DNA of 64,000 bases from an uncultured Blastocatellia bacterium (GTDB taxonomy: Bacteria; Acidobacteriota; Blastocatellia; HR10). The position numbers were made by a program, and so were the translations under genes. Location of the stretch: NCBI GenBank assembly GCA_937934295.1, contig CALHAI010000005.1, positions 55,272 to 119,271 of the forward strand, read 5' to 3'. Shown here in pieces: positions 1 to 8,256 of the stretch. Below the pieces are notes generated by a model, which made no database searches, was not told the DNA's origin, and worked only from the letters and a program-made list of their open reading frames with translations. Numbering within the stretch: position 1 is the stretch's first letter; the number at the start of each line of letters is the position of its first letter.

Positions 1-52
1 ACTATACCATCCCGCTTCCAACCACTCAAAACTGACTGCCTTATCCCCGTGG

Positions 53-75
53 CCGCAAGGGGAGCTATCTTGCGG
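53..75 (+). promoter_or_regulatory. Hairpin in the hppA leader
   Basis: CCGCAAG (53-59) can pair with CTTGCGG (69-75) around a 9-base loop, followed by a weak CATTTTAA stretch. A second small hairpin, CAGCA (96-100) with TGCTG (104-108), lies downstream. Both precede the hppA ribosome binding sites. They could be the terminator of a gene left of the window or an attenuator in the hppA leader. Seen by eye only; there is no long T tract. Confidence 0.3.
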
Positions 76-130
76 CGGCCCATTTTAAGCGCTCACAGCA
101 CCGTGCTGATCTTGAAAAGAGGAGGTACAT

Positions 131-169
131 ATGCTAGCCTTTCACGCCCTATCAACATTAGGAGGTTAG
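131..169 (+). CDS. Putative 12-residue leader peptide upstream of hppA
   Basis: An ATG at 131 sits 5 bases after a strong AGAGGAGG ribosome binding site and opens a frame of 12 codons ending in TAG at 167-169. Its last sense codons (GGA GGT) contain the GGAGG that serves as the hppA ribosome binding site, and hppA starts at 178. Translation of the mini frame would therefore run over the hppA site, an arrangement that could couple or tune hppA expression. The peptide ([12 protein letters not shown]) matches nothing I know. It may simply be a fortuitous frame. Confidence 0.35.
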   Translation: MLAFHALSTLGG

Positions 170-177
170 GCGATCGT

Positions 178-2226
178 ATGTTCGAGCCGACGAGTGTCAT
201 GATCGTCGCGGCCCTCTTGGGCCTGATGGGATTGGGCTTTGCCGCGCTCACATACGTGCAGGTCATCCGGCAACCGGCCGGAGAAGGCGTGATGATCGAA
301 ATCTCCAATGCCATCCACGAGGGGGCAATGGTCTTCCTGAAGCGGGAGTACAAGATCCTCTCGATTTTCATCCTCGTGGTGGCGATGGCCATCTTCTTCG
401 GTCTCCCGGAGGGGAACAAGACGGCACTCTCGTTCGTCTTCGGGGCGCTCTGTTCACTTCTGGCTGGTTTCTTCGGCATGAAGGCGGCCACGCGAGCGAA
501 CGTGCGCACGGCTGAAGCCGCTCGCCGAGCCGGACAACGCGCGGCACTCATGGTGGCTTTCAGTGGAGGCGCCGTCATGGGCATGTCCGTGGCGAGTCTT
601 GGGTTGGTGGGCACGGGCCTTCTGCTCTACATCTACACGCAACTTCTCGGCTTCCCCCCGGATAAAACGGCGATGATCATCAGTGGCTTCGCCATGGGTG
701 CCAGCTCCATCGCCCTCTTCGCTCGCGTCGGCGGTGGCATTTACACGAAGACGGCCGATGTCGGAGCGGATCTGGTTGGGAAAGTCGAGGCCGGCATTCC
801 CGAAGACGATCCGCGCAACCCGGCGACGATTGCCGATAACGTGGGGGATAATGTGGGTGATGTCGCGGGCATGGGCGCTGACCTCTTTGAATCCTACGTC
901 GGTTCGATCATCGCGACGATCACGATTGCGGCGACGACGCCGCTGCCGGGAGATCGGGTGCCGTGGATGGTCCTGCCGCTTCTTGTGGCCGCGATCGGGA
1001 CGGCGAGTTCGCTGCTCAGCCTTCTGCTGGTTCGCCTTCTCAAGAGAGCCGATCCGGCGACCGTGCTCAGAACGGCGACGGCTTTGGCGGCGTTTTTGAT
1101 GCTCGCGGGATCGTTGATAGCCGTCGTGCTGCTTGATTTGGACTTACCCGAGAGCCCCGTCTACTATGGGCCCTTCTGGGCCCTTGCCAGTGGGACGTGT
1201 GTCGGCTTGCTCATCGGATACATCACGGAATATTACACGGCGAAGAAGCCGATTCTCGAGATCGCTCGCGCGGCGACGACTGGTGCGGCGACGAATATCA
1301 TCACGGGTCTGGCCGTCGGGATGAAATCCACGATATTGCCTGTTCTGGGAATCTGCCTCGCCGTTTTGCTCTCCTATACAGTCGCGGGGCTGTATGGGAT
1401 TGGCATCTCGGCTGTCGGCATGTTGGCGACGATCGGCTTGGTGATGTCCGTGGATGCGTATGGGCCGATCGCTGATAATGCAGGGGGGATTTCGGAGATG
1501 AGTCGTTTGGGTGCGGACGTGCGTCGGATCACTGATGGGTTAGATGCGCTGGGGAACACGACGGCGGCCGTCGGCAAGGGTTTCGCCATCGGATCGGCGG
1601 CGCTGACGGCGTTGGCACTCTTTTCGGCCTATAAGAGCGCGGCGAGAATCCCCATGATTGATCTGACGAACGCCTATGTCGTCATCGGCCTCTTCATCGG
1701 GGGGATTGTGCCCTTCTTCATCGCTGCTTCGACGATGGCCTCGGTCGGGCGCGCCGCTTTCAAGATGGTGGAAGAGGTGCGCCGCCAATTCCGCGAGATC
1801 AAGGGACTCATGGAGGGACGCGCCAAGCCCGATACGGCCCGCTGCATTGACATCTCCACGCTCGCTGCCTTGAGGGAGATGATCACGCCGGGGTTGGTGG
1901 CCGTTCTGACCCCCGTCCTCGTGGGATTCATCTTTGGGAAAGAAGCGCTTGGTGGGACATTGGCCGGAGCGATAGTGAGCGGCGTGATGCTGGCTCTTTT
2001 GATGGCGAATGCTGGAGGAGCATGGGACAACGCCAAGAAACACATCGAGAAGGGCGAATTCGGCGGGAAAGGGAGCGACGCGCATAAGGCGGCCGTCGTC
2101 GGCGATACCGTGGGAGATCCGTTCAAAGACACGGCCGGTCCCTCGATGAACATCCTCATCAAGCTCATGTCGGTCGTCAGCCTCATCATCGCTCCTGTCC
2201 TCGGCACCGGGCTCTTCGCGCAGTAA
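178..2226 (+). CDS. hppA: Membrane-bound cation-pumping pyrophosphatase
   Basis: Hydrolyses cytosolic pyrophosphate and uses the energy to pump H+ or Na+ across the inner membrane. The 682-residue, multi-helix length matches the family. The substrate-binding signature is intact: [11 protein letters not shown] at about 194-204 and the [17 protein letters not shown] block at about 220-236. At 459-468 the sequence is [10 protein letters not shown], with alanine at 463 where potassium-independent enzymes carry lysine, so this is the potassium-dependent type. Which ion is pumped cannot be read with confidence. The ATG at 178 is chosen because it has a GGAGG site at 161-165 and gives the standard N terminus; the frame stays open upstream of it. 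The next gene, 2305-2805, follows in the same direction. Confidence 0.96.
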   Translation: MFEPTSVMIVAALLGLMGLGFAALTYVQVIRQPAGEGVMIEISNAIHEGAMVFLKREYKILSIFILVVAMAIFFGLPEGNKTALSFVFGALCSLLAGFFGMKAATRANVRTAEAARRAGQRAALMVAFSGGAVMGMSVASLGLVGTGLLLYIYTQLLGFPPDKTAMIISGFAMGASSIALFARVGGGIYTKTADVGADLVGKVEAGIPEDDPRNPATIADNVGDNVGDVAGMGADLFESYVGSIIATITIAATTPLPGDRVPWMVLPLLVAAIGTASSLLSLLLVRLLKRADPATVLRTATALAAFLMLAGSLIAVVLLDLDLPESPVYYGPFWALASGTCVGLLIGYITEYYTAKKPILEIARAATTGAATNIITGLAVGMKSTILPVLGICLAVLLSYTVAGLYGIGISAVGMLATIGLVMSVDAYGPIADNAGGISEMSRLGADVRRITDGLDALGNTTAAVGKGFAIGSAALTALALFSAYKSAARIPMIDLTNAYVVIGLFIGGIVPFFIAASTMASVGRAAFKMVEEVRRQFREIKGLMEGRAKPDTARCIDISTLAALREMITPGLVAVLTPVLVGFIFGKEALGGTLAGAIVSGVMLALLMANAGGAWDNAKKHIEKGEFGGKGSDAHKAAVVGDTVGDPFKDTAGPSMNILIKLMSVVSLIIAPVLGTGLFAQ

Positions 2227-2275
2227 AGAAGCGGCACGTGGATCTTACGAACTAGACATAAGGAGGAATTCGCGT

Positions 2276-2308
2276 ATGCTAAACCGGCGAAAGGGGGCGG
2301 ACCGATGA
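2276..2308 (+). CDS. Putative 10-residue leader peptide coupled to the 3D-domain gene
   Basis: A consensus AAGGAGG site (2260s) precedes an ATG at 2276 that opens a 10-codon frame. Its TGA stop (2306-2308) overlaps the ATG (2305-2307) of the following gene. Start/stop overlap of this kind usually means translational coupling. The mini frame owns the strong ribosome binding site, whereas the downstream ATG has only a G-rich stretch. Like the mini frame before hppA it begins ATG CTA. No homology is recognised. Confidence 0.4.
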   Translation: MLNRRKGADR

Positions 2309-2805
2309 GCCGAGGTGGCGCTCGCGGCGCAGCATGCGGCTGGGCGAGCGCGCCGCTGCTCTTCTGGGTGCTTCTGGCTGTAGTCTCGGCACACGCTTAC
2401 TTTTCAGCTCGAGCGTTGAAGGACGAGGCCGAGAAGGCGGCTCCGGAAGTCTCCTTAACGGCTTCGCCAGAAGAAAAGGTGCCCCCGCTGGACCTCGAGC
2501 GTCTTCCGGCGCTCACGTTTCTCGCCACTGCATATTCGCTGCCGGGACAGACGGCCTCGGGAGAAACCGTTCGCGTGGGGATCGTCGCCGCCGATCCAGA
2601 GATCCTTCCGATCGGCTCGATCATTCATCTCTCGGCTGGCCGCTATTCTGGGATCTACACGGTGCTGGACACGGGATTGAACATTCGCGGGCGCATGCTC
2701 GACATTTGGATGCCGACGGTCGAAGAAGCGCGCGCCTTCGGTGTGCGGCGCGTGAAGGTGCGCATCCTCCGATGGGGAGGGAAGTCCTCAGCTCCTCGCC
2801 GATGA
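2305..2805 (+). CDS. Secreted 3D-domain protein (lytic transglycosylase-like)
   Basis: A 166-residue protein with one N-terminal hydrophobic segment (about 13-32, signal peptide or anchor) and a C-terminal 3D domain at about 72-160. The 3D hallmarks are visible: [12 protein letters not shown], a DPEILPIGS stretch, VLDTG and MLDIW, that is, the three aspartates of the beta-barrel fold shared with MltA and YocH/YuiC proteins. Such domains cleave or bind peptidoglycan in the cell envelope. The protein lacks LysM or G5 domains. The start overlaps the stop of a 10-codon leader frame. The next gene is convergent and ends 8 bases away at 2814. Family assignment is confident; the enzyme activity is inferred. 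Confidence 0.8.
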   Translation: MSRGGARGAACGWASAPLLFWVLLAVVSAHAYFSARALKDEAEKAAPEVSLTASPEEKVPPLDLERLPALTFLATAYSLPGQTASGETVRVGIVAADPEILPIGSIIHLSAGRYSGIYTVLDTGLNIRGRMLDIWMPTVEEARAFGVRRVKVRILRWGGKSSAPRR

Positions 2806-2813
2806 ACGCCCGT

Positions 2814-4907
2814 TCAGTCCAAGTTTCCATCCACGCGATAGCGATTTCGCCATTCAGCCAGAAGACCGCGATTCCACATCGAGAGGCGACCGAAGGTCTG
2901 CACGCCGAGCGCCAGGCCATCGAGTCGCGAGCCGTGACAATGTGGACATTGCCGATGTAGACCTCGCGCGCAGCGTCCGCACTCCATGCAGAGCGTGAAC
3001 TCCGGTGCCGGCAGAATACCCGCCGAATGCGTCTGGAAGAATCCACGAGAGATGAGCGCCGCCAGTGGCTCTACTGCCGTCGTATCCTCTCCCAACCAGA
3101 TGGGCGTTATGGCGCCAAACGGTCCGAAGTCGTGAAGCAATCCCTCAATGCGCACGCGCTCGAAGGCGCGCACGGCAGCTTGCGGGAGCACCTTGAAGGG
3201 CCGACTGTAGTACACCTCGCCTCGCTCCGCATCCCCGGAGACCGTCTCGGCGGCACGTGCGGCGAACGGAGATCGCACATCCAGGCGCGCCAACCGAGTG
3301 GCGGCCACCTCATCCGTCGAATCCGCCACGACGAACCGAACCTTATACTTAGCGCTCAAGCGCCCGGCCTCTCGCACTAAGTGCGCCGTGATGCGCAGGG
3401 CCATCTCCACGGCTTGATCGGACTCATGCAGATGCTTCCCCGTGAGCAACCACACCGCTTCGTCTAACCCGAAGGGACAAATGAGATGCGTCGTCCATGT
3501 GAGTTTGAGGAACGTCATCTCCGCATGGCGCAGGGTCAGAAGAGCGAGCGGTCCCACTTCGCCCAACGCCATCAGTTTCTCCAGGAAGATGCGCTTCTCC
3601 AAATGCGCTTGCGCCACCACTTCCATCAGGTCGGTGAGCTGCTCGAAGAAGGCGAGCACATCGCCTTCGACGCGATATCCGATGCGAGGGAGATTCACGG
3701 CGATCGCCTGAAGTACAGCCGTGCGCCATCGCCAGGTCTCGGCGCGCTCGTGGCTGGCCTCGAAGGGGACGCCGAACCGCGAGAAGAAGCTCCGCGTCTC
3801 ATCCCGATCGAAGACGATGCGCACGCCCCCGCGCTGCGCGATGACGTCGCACAAGAGATCGAGGAACTCGCGATAGCCCTCGATCGTCGCGAAACGATCC
3901 GTCAGGTGCAGGACAAGACGCGGCGTGAGAAAGGGACGGCCCTCAGCATCCCCCTCCCGATAGACCTCCAGGAGCTGGCGCAAGAAACGACGGGCGACCT
4001 CCCCATAGGCCGCGTACGGTTGGCCGGTCTCCTCGCCCTGAGGTCCCAGCGCCGGGCGCGCCGCCAGATATGCCGGCACGTCCCAATCCAGATGCACATC
4101 GCATGCGAGGACTTGCCCCCCTCGCGCGACGGCCGGGGCCGACAGCTCGAACAGGAGCGCTTGCGCCAACTGGCGCAGATCGCGATCCTCGGCGTCTCTC
4201 ACATACGGCGCGAGCGCTACGTTGAGACTATCCCAGACGACGGGCCCCGCTAAATAACCGTGGAGCGCGGCCGAGAACTTCACCAGATGTGCGAGCAAGA
4301 CTTCGGGGTGTCGCGCCGGACGCGCGCTGGCGAACCCATGCGGGAGCGCGATCCCGTAGCGCTTGAGATAATCCACCGAGCTGGCAAGCAGAGCAGGACG
4401 ATCCACCGCGCCGATGTTCTGGAGATGGATCATCCCTGTCAGATGGGCGTCCGCGACCATGTCGGAGAAGACTTCTCGAATCGCGTATTCCCGCTTGATG
4501 GCTTCGGCCAGGAGGAGGCTCGTCCCCTCCGGTCCATGCGGCGGCGCCTCGTGCTCGCGCGCGCCCTGTCGAATGATCCGATCGGCATCGTAGAGCGGAA
4601 CGCCCAAGCGCGAATGCGCGCGGTGCGCCGCCTCCAGATTGTGCTCCAGAAGCTTCACGTTCACCAATTCGCGGATGAGCGAAGAACTGAGCGTGCGCAC
4701 GCCCGCGCGCGCGATCGCCTCTTTGACTTCCAGACTGATCTGCGTCGCCAGCTCAACATCCACGCGCGCTTCTCGAACCAACGCCTCCACGATGTGCTGC
4801 GGGTCGAAGCGCACGACTTGCTCATCCGAGCGGCGAACGTACATCTCCGGTTCCGAACCCGCTTCGTCCTGTGACCACGCCTCTTCCCTCTCCATATCTC
4901 CCACCAC
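2814..4907 (-). CDS. Anaerobic ribonucleotide reductase-like protein lacking catalytic residues
   Basis: A 697-residue protein with the layout of class III ribonucleotide reductase NrdD: an ATP-cone domain (about 20-115), a long glycyl-radical-type body with the characteristic AVNLPRIGY segment (near 405), and a C-terminal zinc ribbon, CMECGRC then CPHCHG. The expected catalytic parts are absent. The strand before NLPRIGY has no cysteine, the GMIHLQN region is followed by LLASSVD instead of a cysteine motif, and the C-terminal RVxGYL glycyl-radical site reads GVQTFG, with threonine at 671. No nrdG activase is adjacent. The frame is intact, so it is not an obvious pseudogene. It may be a regulatory nucleotide-binding relative. 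The start is GTG 4907 or ATG 4895. It is divergent from gltX with its own promoter. Confidence 0.75.
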   Translation of the reverse strand: MVGDMEREEAWSQDEAGSEPEMYVRRSDEQVVRFDPQHIVEALVREARVDVELATQISLEVKEAIARAGVRTLSSSLIRELVNVKLLEHNLEAAHRAHSRLGVPLYDADRIIRQGAREHEAPPHGPEGTSLLLAEAIKREYAIREVFSDMVADAHLTGMIHLQNIGAVDRPALLASSVDYLKRYGIALPHGFASARPARHPEVLLAHLVKFSAALHGYLAGPVVWDSLNVALAPYVRDAEDRDLRQLAQALLFELSAPAVARGGQVLACDVHLDWDVPAYLAARPALGPQGEETGQPYAAYGEVARRFLRQLLEVYREGDAEGRPFLTPRLVLHLTDRFATIEGYREFLDLLCDVIAQRGGVRIVFDRDETRSFFSRFGVPFEASHERAETWRWRTAVLQAIAVNLPRIGYRVEGDVLAFFEQLTDLMEVVAQAHLEKRIFLEKLMALGEVGPLALLTLRHAEMTFLKLTWTTHLICPFGLDEAVWLLTGKHLHESDQAVEMALRITAHLVREAGRLSAKYKVRFVVADSTDEVAATRLARLDVRSPFAARAAETVSGDAERGEVYYSRPFKVLPQAAVRAFERVRIEGLLHDFGPFGAITPIWLGEDTTAVEPLAALISRGFFQTHSAGILPAPEFTLCMECGRCARGLHRQCPHCHGSRLDGLALGVQTFGRLSMWNRGLLAEWRNRYRVDGNLD

Positions 4908-4948
4908 CGGCGGATGATAGCCGCGACGTTCCCTCCTTTTGGCCGTTC

Positions 4949-4977
4949 ATGCTAGCTTAAAATCCCCTTCGATTCAA
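4949..4977 (-). promoter_or_regulatory. Promoter of the NrdD-like gene
   Basis: On the minus strand TTGAAT (4977-4972) and TAGCAT (4954-4949) are separated by 17 bases, a good sigma-70-type match. Its -35 box overlaps the -35 box of the divergent gltX promoter, so the two may interfere. Confidence 0.5.
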
Positions 4978-4996
4978 GGCCTCCCCCGACTATAAT
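4968..4996 (+). promoter_or_regulatory. Promoter of gltX
   Basis: TTCGAT (4968-4973), a 17-base spacer and a perfect TATAAT (4991-4996). The gltX start codon lies 66 bases after the -10 box. It shares bases with the opposing promoter of the NrdD-like gene. Confidence 0.6.
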
Positions 4997-5062
4997 AAGC
5001 CCGAGGGACGAAGAGAGCATTCGAGTTCCGCTCGCGAGAGCGGGGATGTGGAGCAGGCGAGC

Positions 5063-6583
5063 ATGACCGTGCGGGTACGCTTCGCACCGAGTCCGACGGG
5101 AGAGCTCCACGTCGGGAACGTGCGGACGGCACTCTATAACTGGCTCTTCGCGCGACAACACGGCGGCCGCTTCATCCTGCGCATTGAGGATACGGATGTG
5201 GAGCGCTCGCGCCGGGAGTACGAGGAGCACATTCTGGAAGACTTGCGCTGGCTCGGCCTGGATTGGGATGAAGGCCCGGATGTCGGCGGAGATTTTGGCC
5301 CATATCGGCAGAGCGAACGCCTGGCGCTCTACCAGGAATACGCCCGACGGTTGCTCGACGCGGGATGGGCTTATCGGTGCTTCTGCACGGAAGAGGAGTT
5401 GGAACGAGAACGCGAACGCGCGCGAGCGGAGAACCGTCCGTATCGTTACGGGGGACGTTGTCGGCATCTCTCCGACTCGGAAGCGCGCGAGCGAGCGGGA
5501 GCGGGAGAGCCCCACACGTTGCGCTTTCGCGTGCGCTCGGGGCCTATCCTCTGGGAGGATGTCGTACGCGGTCCCGTGCGATGGGACGCTGAGGTCATCG
5601 GTGATTTCGTCATCGTGAAATCCGACGGTTGGCCCGTCTACAATTTCGCCGTTGTCGTGGATGATCTGCTCATGCGCATCACGCATGTGATCCGCGGCGA
5701 TGGGCATCTACCGAACACCCCACGACAGCTTCTGCTCTATGAAGCGTTGGGGGCTACGCCGCCGGTCTTCGCACATCTATCGACGATCCTCGGTGCTGAC
5801 GGGACGAAGCTCTCCAAGCGACATGGCGCGACGGCGCTCCGCGAATTCCGCGAACAGGGGTACGTGCCCGAAGCCCTCTTCAATTTCCTCGCCTTACTTG
5901 GTTGGGCGCCTCCGCAAGAGGTCGGCGAGATCCTCTCCTGCGAGCAGCTCCTGGAGCTGTTCGCGCTGGAGAACGTCTCCAAGGCGCCGGCGATCTTCGA
6001 TCTGCAGAAGCTCCAGTGGATGAATCGCGCGTATCTGAAGGCGAAACCGCTCGATGAGCTGGTGACGGCCATCCTGCCCTATCTGCAGCAGGCGGGACGC
6101 CTCCCCACATCCGTGGATGCGGCGATCCGGGAATGGCTCCGTCGCGTCGTGGATGCCGTGCTCACCCATCTGGATCACCTCTCGCAGATCGTCGAGGAGA
6201 CGCGGATCATCTTCGAGTACGATCTCTCGGCCGCGCTCGCGTACCCAGAGGTTCACGAAGTCGTAGAGGATCCGGGCGCCCTCGACGTCCTCGCGCGATT
6301 AGTTGAGGAACTGGCCGACGTCCCCGAGATCACGACCGAGACCTTTCGCGCGGCGGCTGCTCGCGTCCGCGAACAGACGGGGCGCAAAGGGCGTGCCCTC
6401 TTTCACCCGATTCGGATCGCGCTCACCGGCCGTCCCTCGGGACCGGAGTTGGACAAGCTCGTCCCGATCTATGAGATCGGGGCGACGCTCGCTCTCCCAC
6501 ATCCGATCCCTTCGGTGCGCGAACGGCTTCGAATGTTCCTGACGTGGGCCGAGCGCGTGCGCGCGGAATCGCCCTCGCGCTGA
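5063..6583 (+). CDS. gltX: Glutamate--tRNA ligase
   Basis: Charges tRNA-Glu with glutamate in the cytoplasm (class I synthetase). The 506-residue length is typical. RFAPSPTGELHVGN (6-19) contains the HIGH-type motif, and LSKRHGA at about 250 is the KMSKS-type loop. The C-terminal half is the all-helical anticodon-binding domain. The ATG at 5063 gives the canonical MTVRVRFAPSPTG start; a GTG at 5048 in the same frame would add five residues. A perfect -10 box precedes it. The following membrane protein gene starts 5 bases after the stop. Confidence 0.96.
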   Translation: MTVRVRFAPSPTGELHVGNVRTALYNWLFARQHGGRFILRIEDTDVERSRREYEEHILEDLRWLGLDWDEGPDVGGDFGPYRQSERLALYQEYARRLLDAGWAYRCFCTEEELERERERARAENRPYRYGGRCRHLSDSEARERAGAGEPHTLRFRVRSGPILWEDVVRGPVRWDAEVIGDFVIVKSDGWPVYNFAVVVDDLLMRITHVIRGDGHLPNTPRQLLLYEALGATPPVFAHLSTILGADGTKLSKRHGATALREFREQGYVPEALFNFLALLGWAPPQEVGEILSCEQLLELFALENVSKAPAIFDLQKLQWMNRAYLKAKPLDELVTAILPYLQQAGRLPTSVDAAIREWLRRVVDAVLTHLDHLSQIVEETRIIFEYDLSAALAYPEVHEVVEDPGALDVLARLVEELADVPEITTETFRAAAARVREQTGRKGRALFHPIRIALTGRPSGPELDKLVPIYEIGATLALPHPIPSVRERLRMFLTWAERVRAESPSR

Positions 6584-6588
6584 CGCCG

Positions 6589-7266
6589 ATGACCGAACGG
6601 CTCTTCTACCGAATGAATGCGCTCTTTTGCCTGGGCGTGGCGGCGAACTTCTTTTGGAGCGCCGAGCTCTGGGATGCGCGCGCATTGGAACGCCTGTCAG
6701 AGGAGGATGTGGAACACCTCTTGCGCCAGCTCGCCGGAGGTGGCCCGCACCTGCTCGCGCTAGTGAGCTATCTGCCCGTTCTGCTCATGATCTCGCTGAT
6801 GTTCGCCTTCTACCTCTACCTCCATCGTCGAGCGCGATATCTCTCGCTGCTGGCCTTGCTCTCGGGAACTCTCCTGAGCGGGATTCTCCTGGTTCGTCAA
6901 GTGTCCGGGCATCAACTGACTTCGGTCGCGCTTCGCTTCGTCGCGACGACCGAGTATACGGCGCGACTCGAACTGGTTCAGGAAGCGCGTCGGCTTCTGG
7001 ATCTGCATCTGTTGCATGGGCTTTTGGTCAATCGGGCGAGCATCGTCGCGTATGCCCTCTACGGGTTCCTCTTCCAAAAGAGCCGGTATCTCTTGGAAGT
7101 CCTCGTCGGCTCTCTCTTCCTGCTGAGCGCCGTACTGCTTCTGCTCGCGCAGGTGATGGCTTCGGCCGGTGGGCCCCTTGATCGCTCGCCCATCGCGAGC
7201 TTCCCGGCCTTCGCCTTCATCCTAGCTGCCGTCGTGCTCTTCCGCGCTCGAGCGGACGAGGAGTGA
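6589..7266 (+). CDS. Multi-pass membrane protein of unknown function
   Basis: A 225-residue hydrophobic protein with about six predicted membrane spans (roughly residues 8-25, 53-78, 84-104, 150-166, 170-195 and 205-222). It also has a charged stretch at 30-45 with an acidic LSEEDVEHLL segment. No family is recognised with confidence; the overall look recalls DUF4386-type membrane proteins, but I cannot confirm this. The ATG at 6589 lies 5 bases after the gltX stop, so it is probably cotranscribed with gltX. A frame extension back into gltX exists but is unlikely to be used. Confidence 0.7.
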   Translation: MTERLFYRMNALFCLGVAANFFWSAELWDARALERLSEEDVEHLLRQLAGGGPHLLALVSYLPVLLMISLMFAFYLYLHRRARYLSLLALLSGTLLSGILLVRQVSGHQLTSVALRFVATTEYTARLELVQEARRLLDLHLLHGLLVNRASIVAYALYGFLFQKSRYLLEVLVGSLFLLSAVLLLLAQVMASAGGPLDRSPIASFPAFAFILAAVVLFRARADEE

Positions 7267-7267
7267 G

Positions 7268-7287
7268 CCGCGTCCGCGAAGACGCGG
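7268..7287 (+). terminator. Possible weak terminator hairpin after the membrane protein gene
   Basis: CCGCGTC (7268-7274) pairs with GACGCGG (7281-7287) around a 6-base loop just after a stop codon. Only a broken T stretch (TTCATT) follows, and the -35 box of the next promoter starts at 7295. A boundary hairpin, but not a convincing intrinsic terminator. Confidence 0.3.
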
Positions 7288-7294
7288 GGCTTCA

Positions 7295-7324
7295 TTGACG
7301 GATTTCCCAAAGGCCGGGTAAACT
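7295..7324 (+). promoter_or_regulatory. Promoter of the YtxH-type gene
   Basis: TTGACG (7295-7300), 18-base spacer, TAAACT (7319-7324). The next start codon is at 7360 with a GAGGAGGG ribosome binding site. Confidence 0.6.
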
Positions 7325-7359
7325 GAACGGGTGAATGTCCAACATGCGAGGAGGGCATT

Positions 7360-7698
7360 ATGGCGGAGAATAACGGAGTCAGCCGATTGACCTACTTTCT
7401 GATCGGATTCGGTCTGGGGGCGGTCGTCGCTCTGCTCTTCGCTCCGAAGTCGGGACGCGAGCTGCGGGAAGATATCGCTGAGAAGACGCGACGCGGATTG
7501 GAGAAAGCGAGCGAGGCCTATGAGACGGCGCGGGAGCGCGCGAAGGAGCTGGTGGAGAGCGGGCGCGAGAAAGCGGCCGCGCTCGCCGAAGAAGCCAAGG
7601 AGCGCGTGGTCGAGACCCGAGAGCGCCTCTCGGCGGCCATCGAGGCGGGCCGACAAGCCTATCGCGAGGAGAAGCGCAAAGCGGAAGCCGAAGGATGA
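7360..7698 (+). CDS. YtxH domain-containing protein
   Basis: A 112-residue protein with one N-terminal glycine-rich membrane segment (about 9-28, LTYFLIGFGLGAVVALLFAP) followed by the KSGRELRE motif typical of YtxH/gas-vesicle-like stress proteins. A long charged helix (about 35-110) rich in A, E, K and R then follows, likely a coiled coil. In Bacillus the family is linked to the general stress response; its biochemical role is unknown. A good sigma-70-type promoter and GAGGAGGG site precede it. The next gene encodes another single-span coiled-coil protein 24 bases downstream, suggesting a two-gene envelope unit. Confidence 0.85.
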   Translation: MAENNGVSRLTYFLIGFGLGAVVALLFAPKSGRELREDIAEKTRRGLEKASEAYETARERAKELVESGREKAAALAEEAKERVVETRERLSAAIEAGRQAYREEKRKAEAEG

Positions 7699-7722
7699 GC
7701 CCCCGCCAAGGAGAAGCGAACC

Positions 7723-8256
7723 GTGGGACATGCCGTCTTTGAATGGGTGATCGCGATTGCCGTCCTCGTCCTCTTCGCCTCGAACATCATCTTCCTCTGG
7801 CGCATCAACGAGACGCTCAAGGCCCTGATGGTGAATTCCCAGCAGATGAACGAACGCGTGAACGCCATGCTCAACGAAGCGCACGGCGTCTTGAGCGATG
7901 CGCGCGGCGCCATCGCCGCGCTCGTCGGAGAGGCGCGTCCCGTCGTGCGCGCCATTGCGACGACGGCCAATGAGCTGACGGACATGGTCCATCGGCAGGC
8001 GCTCGAAGTGCGCGGACTGCTGCGCGACACGGTCCTCATCCTCCGCAACAAGGTCGAGCAGCTCGATGACCTGGTCACGCGCACGACCGAGCGCGTGGAT
8101 GAGACGACGGCCACCATCCAACGGCAGATCCTGGAGCCCGTTCGAGAGATTCACTATCTGACGACGGCCATCCGGCGCGCCGCCGGCGTGCTCTTTGCCG
8201 GTCGCCGGAGATCCGTGGATCGGGCGTATCACGACGAGGAGTTGTTCATCGGATGA
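7723..8256 (+). CDS. Single-span membrane protein with coiled coil (DUF948-like)
   Basis: A 177-residue protein with one N-terminal membrane helix (about 8-27) and a long amphipathic helix region with heptad-like spacing. Its layout resembles DUF948/YtxG-type proteins that accompany YtxH proteins, as here. The start is GTG at 7723, supported by AAGGAG at 7709-7714; no in-frame ATG lies close. The stop overlaps the ileS ATG (ATGA), implying coupling with the ileS-lspA-lgt set. Function unknown. Confidence 0.7.
   Translation: MGHAVFEWVIAIAVLVLFASNIIFLWRINETLKALMVNSQQMNERVNAMLNEAHGVLSDARGAIAALVGEARPVVRAIATTANELTDMVHRQALEVRGLLRDTVLILRNKVEQLDDLVTRTTERVDETTATIQRQILEPVREIHYLTTAIRRAAGVLFAGRRRSVDRAYHDEELFIG

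Noticed and set aside
2814..4907. Reading the NrdD-like gene as a normal anaerobic ribonucleotide reductase or as a pseudogene
   Set aside because: Catalytic residues appear missing, so a normal enzyme is unlikely; but there are no stops or frameshifts over 697 codons, so a pseudogene is not supported either.
4961..4985. TTCGATTC resembling a tRNA T-loop
   Set aside because: No acceptor, D or anticodon arms can be folded around it; it is part of the two promoters.
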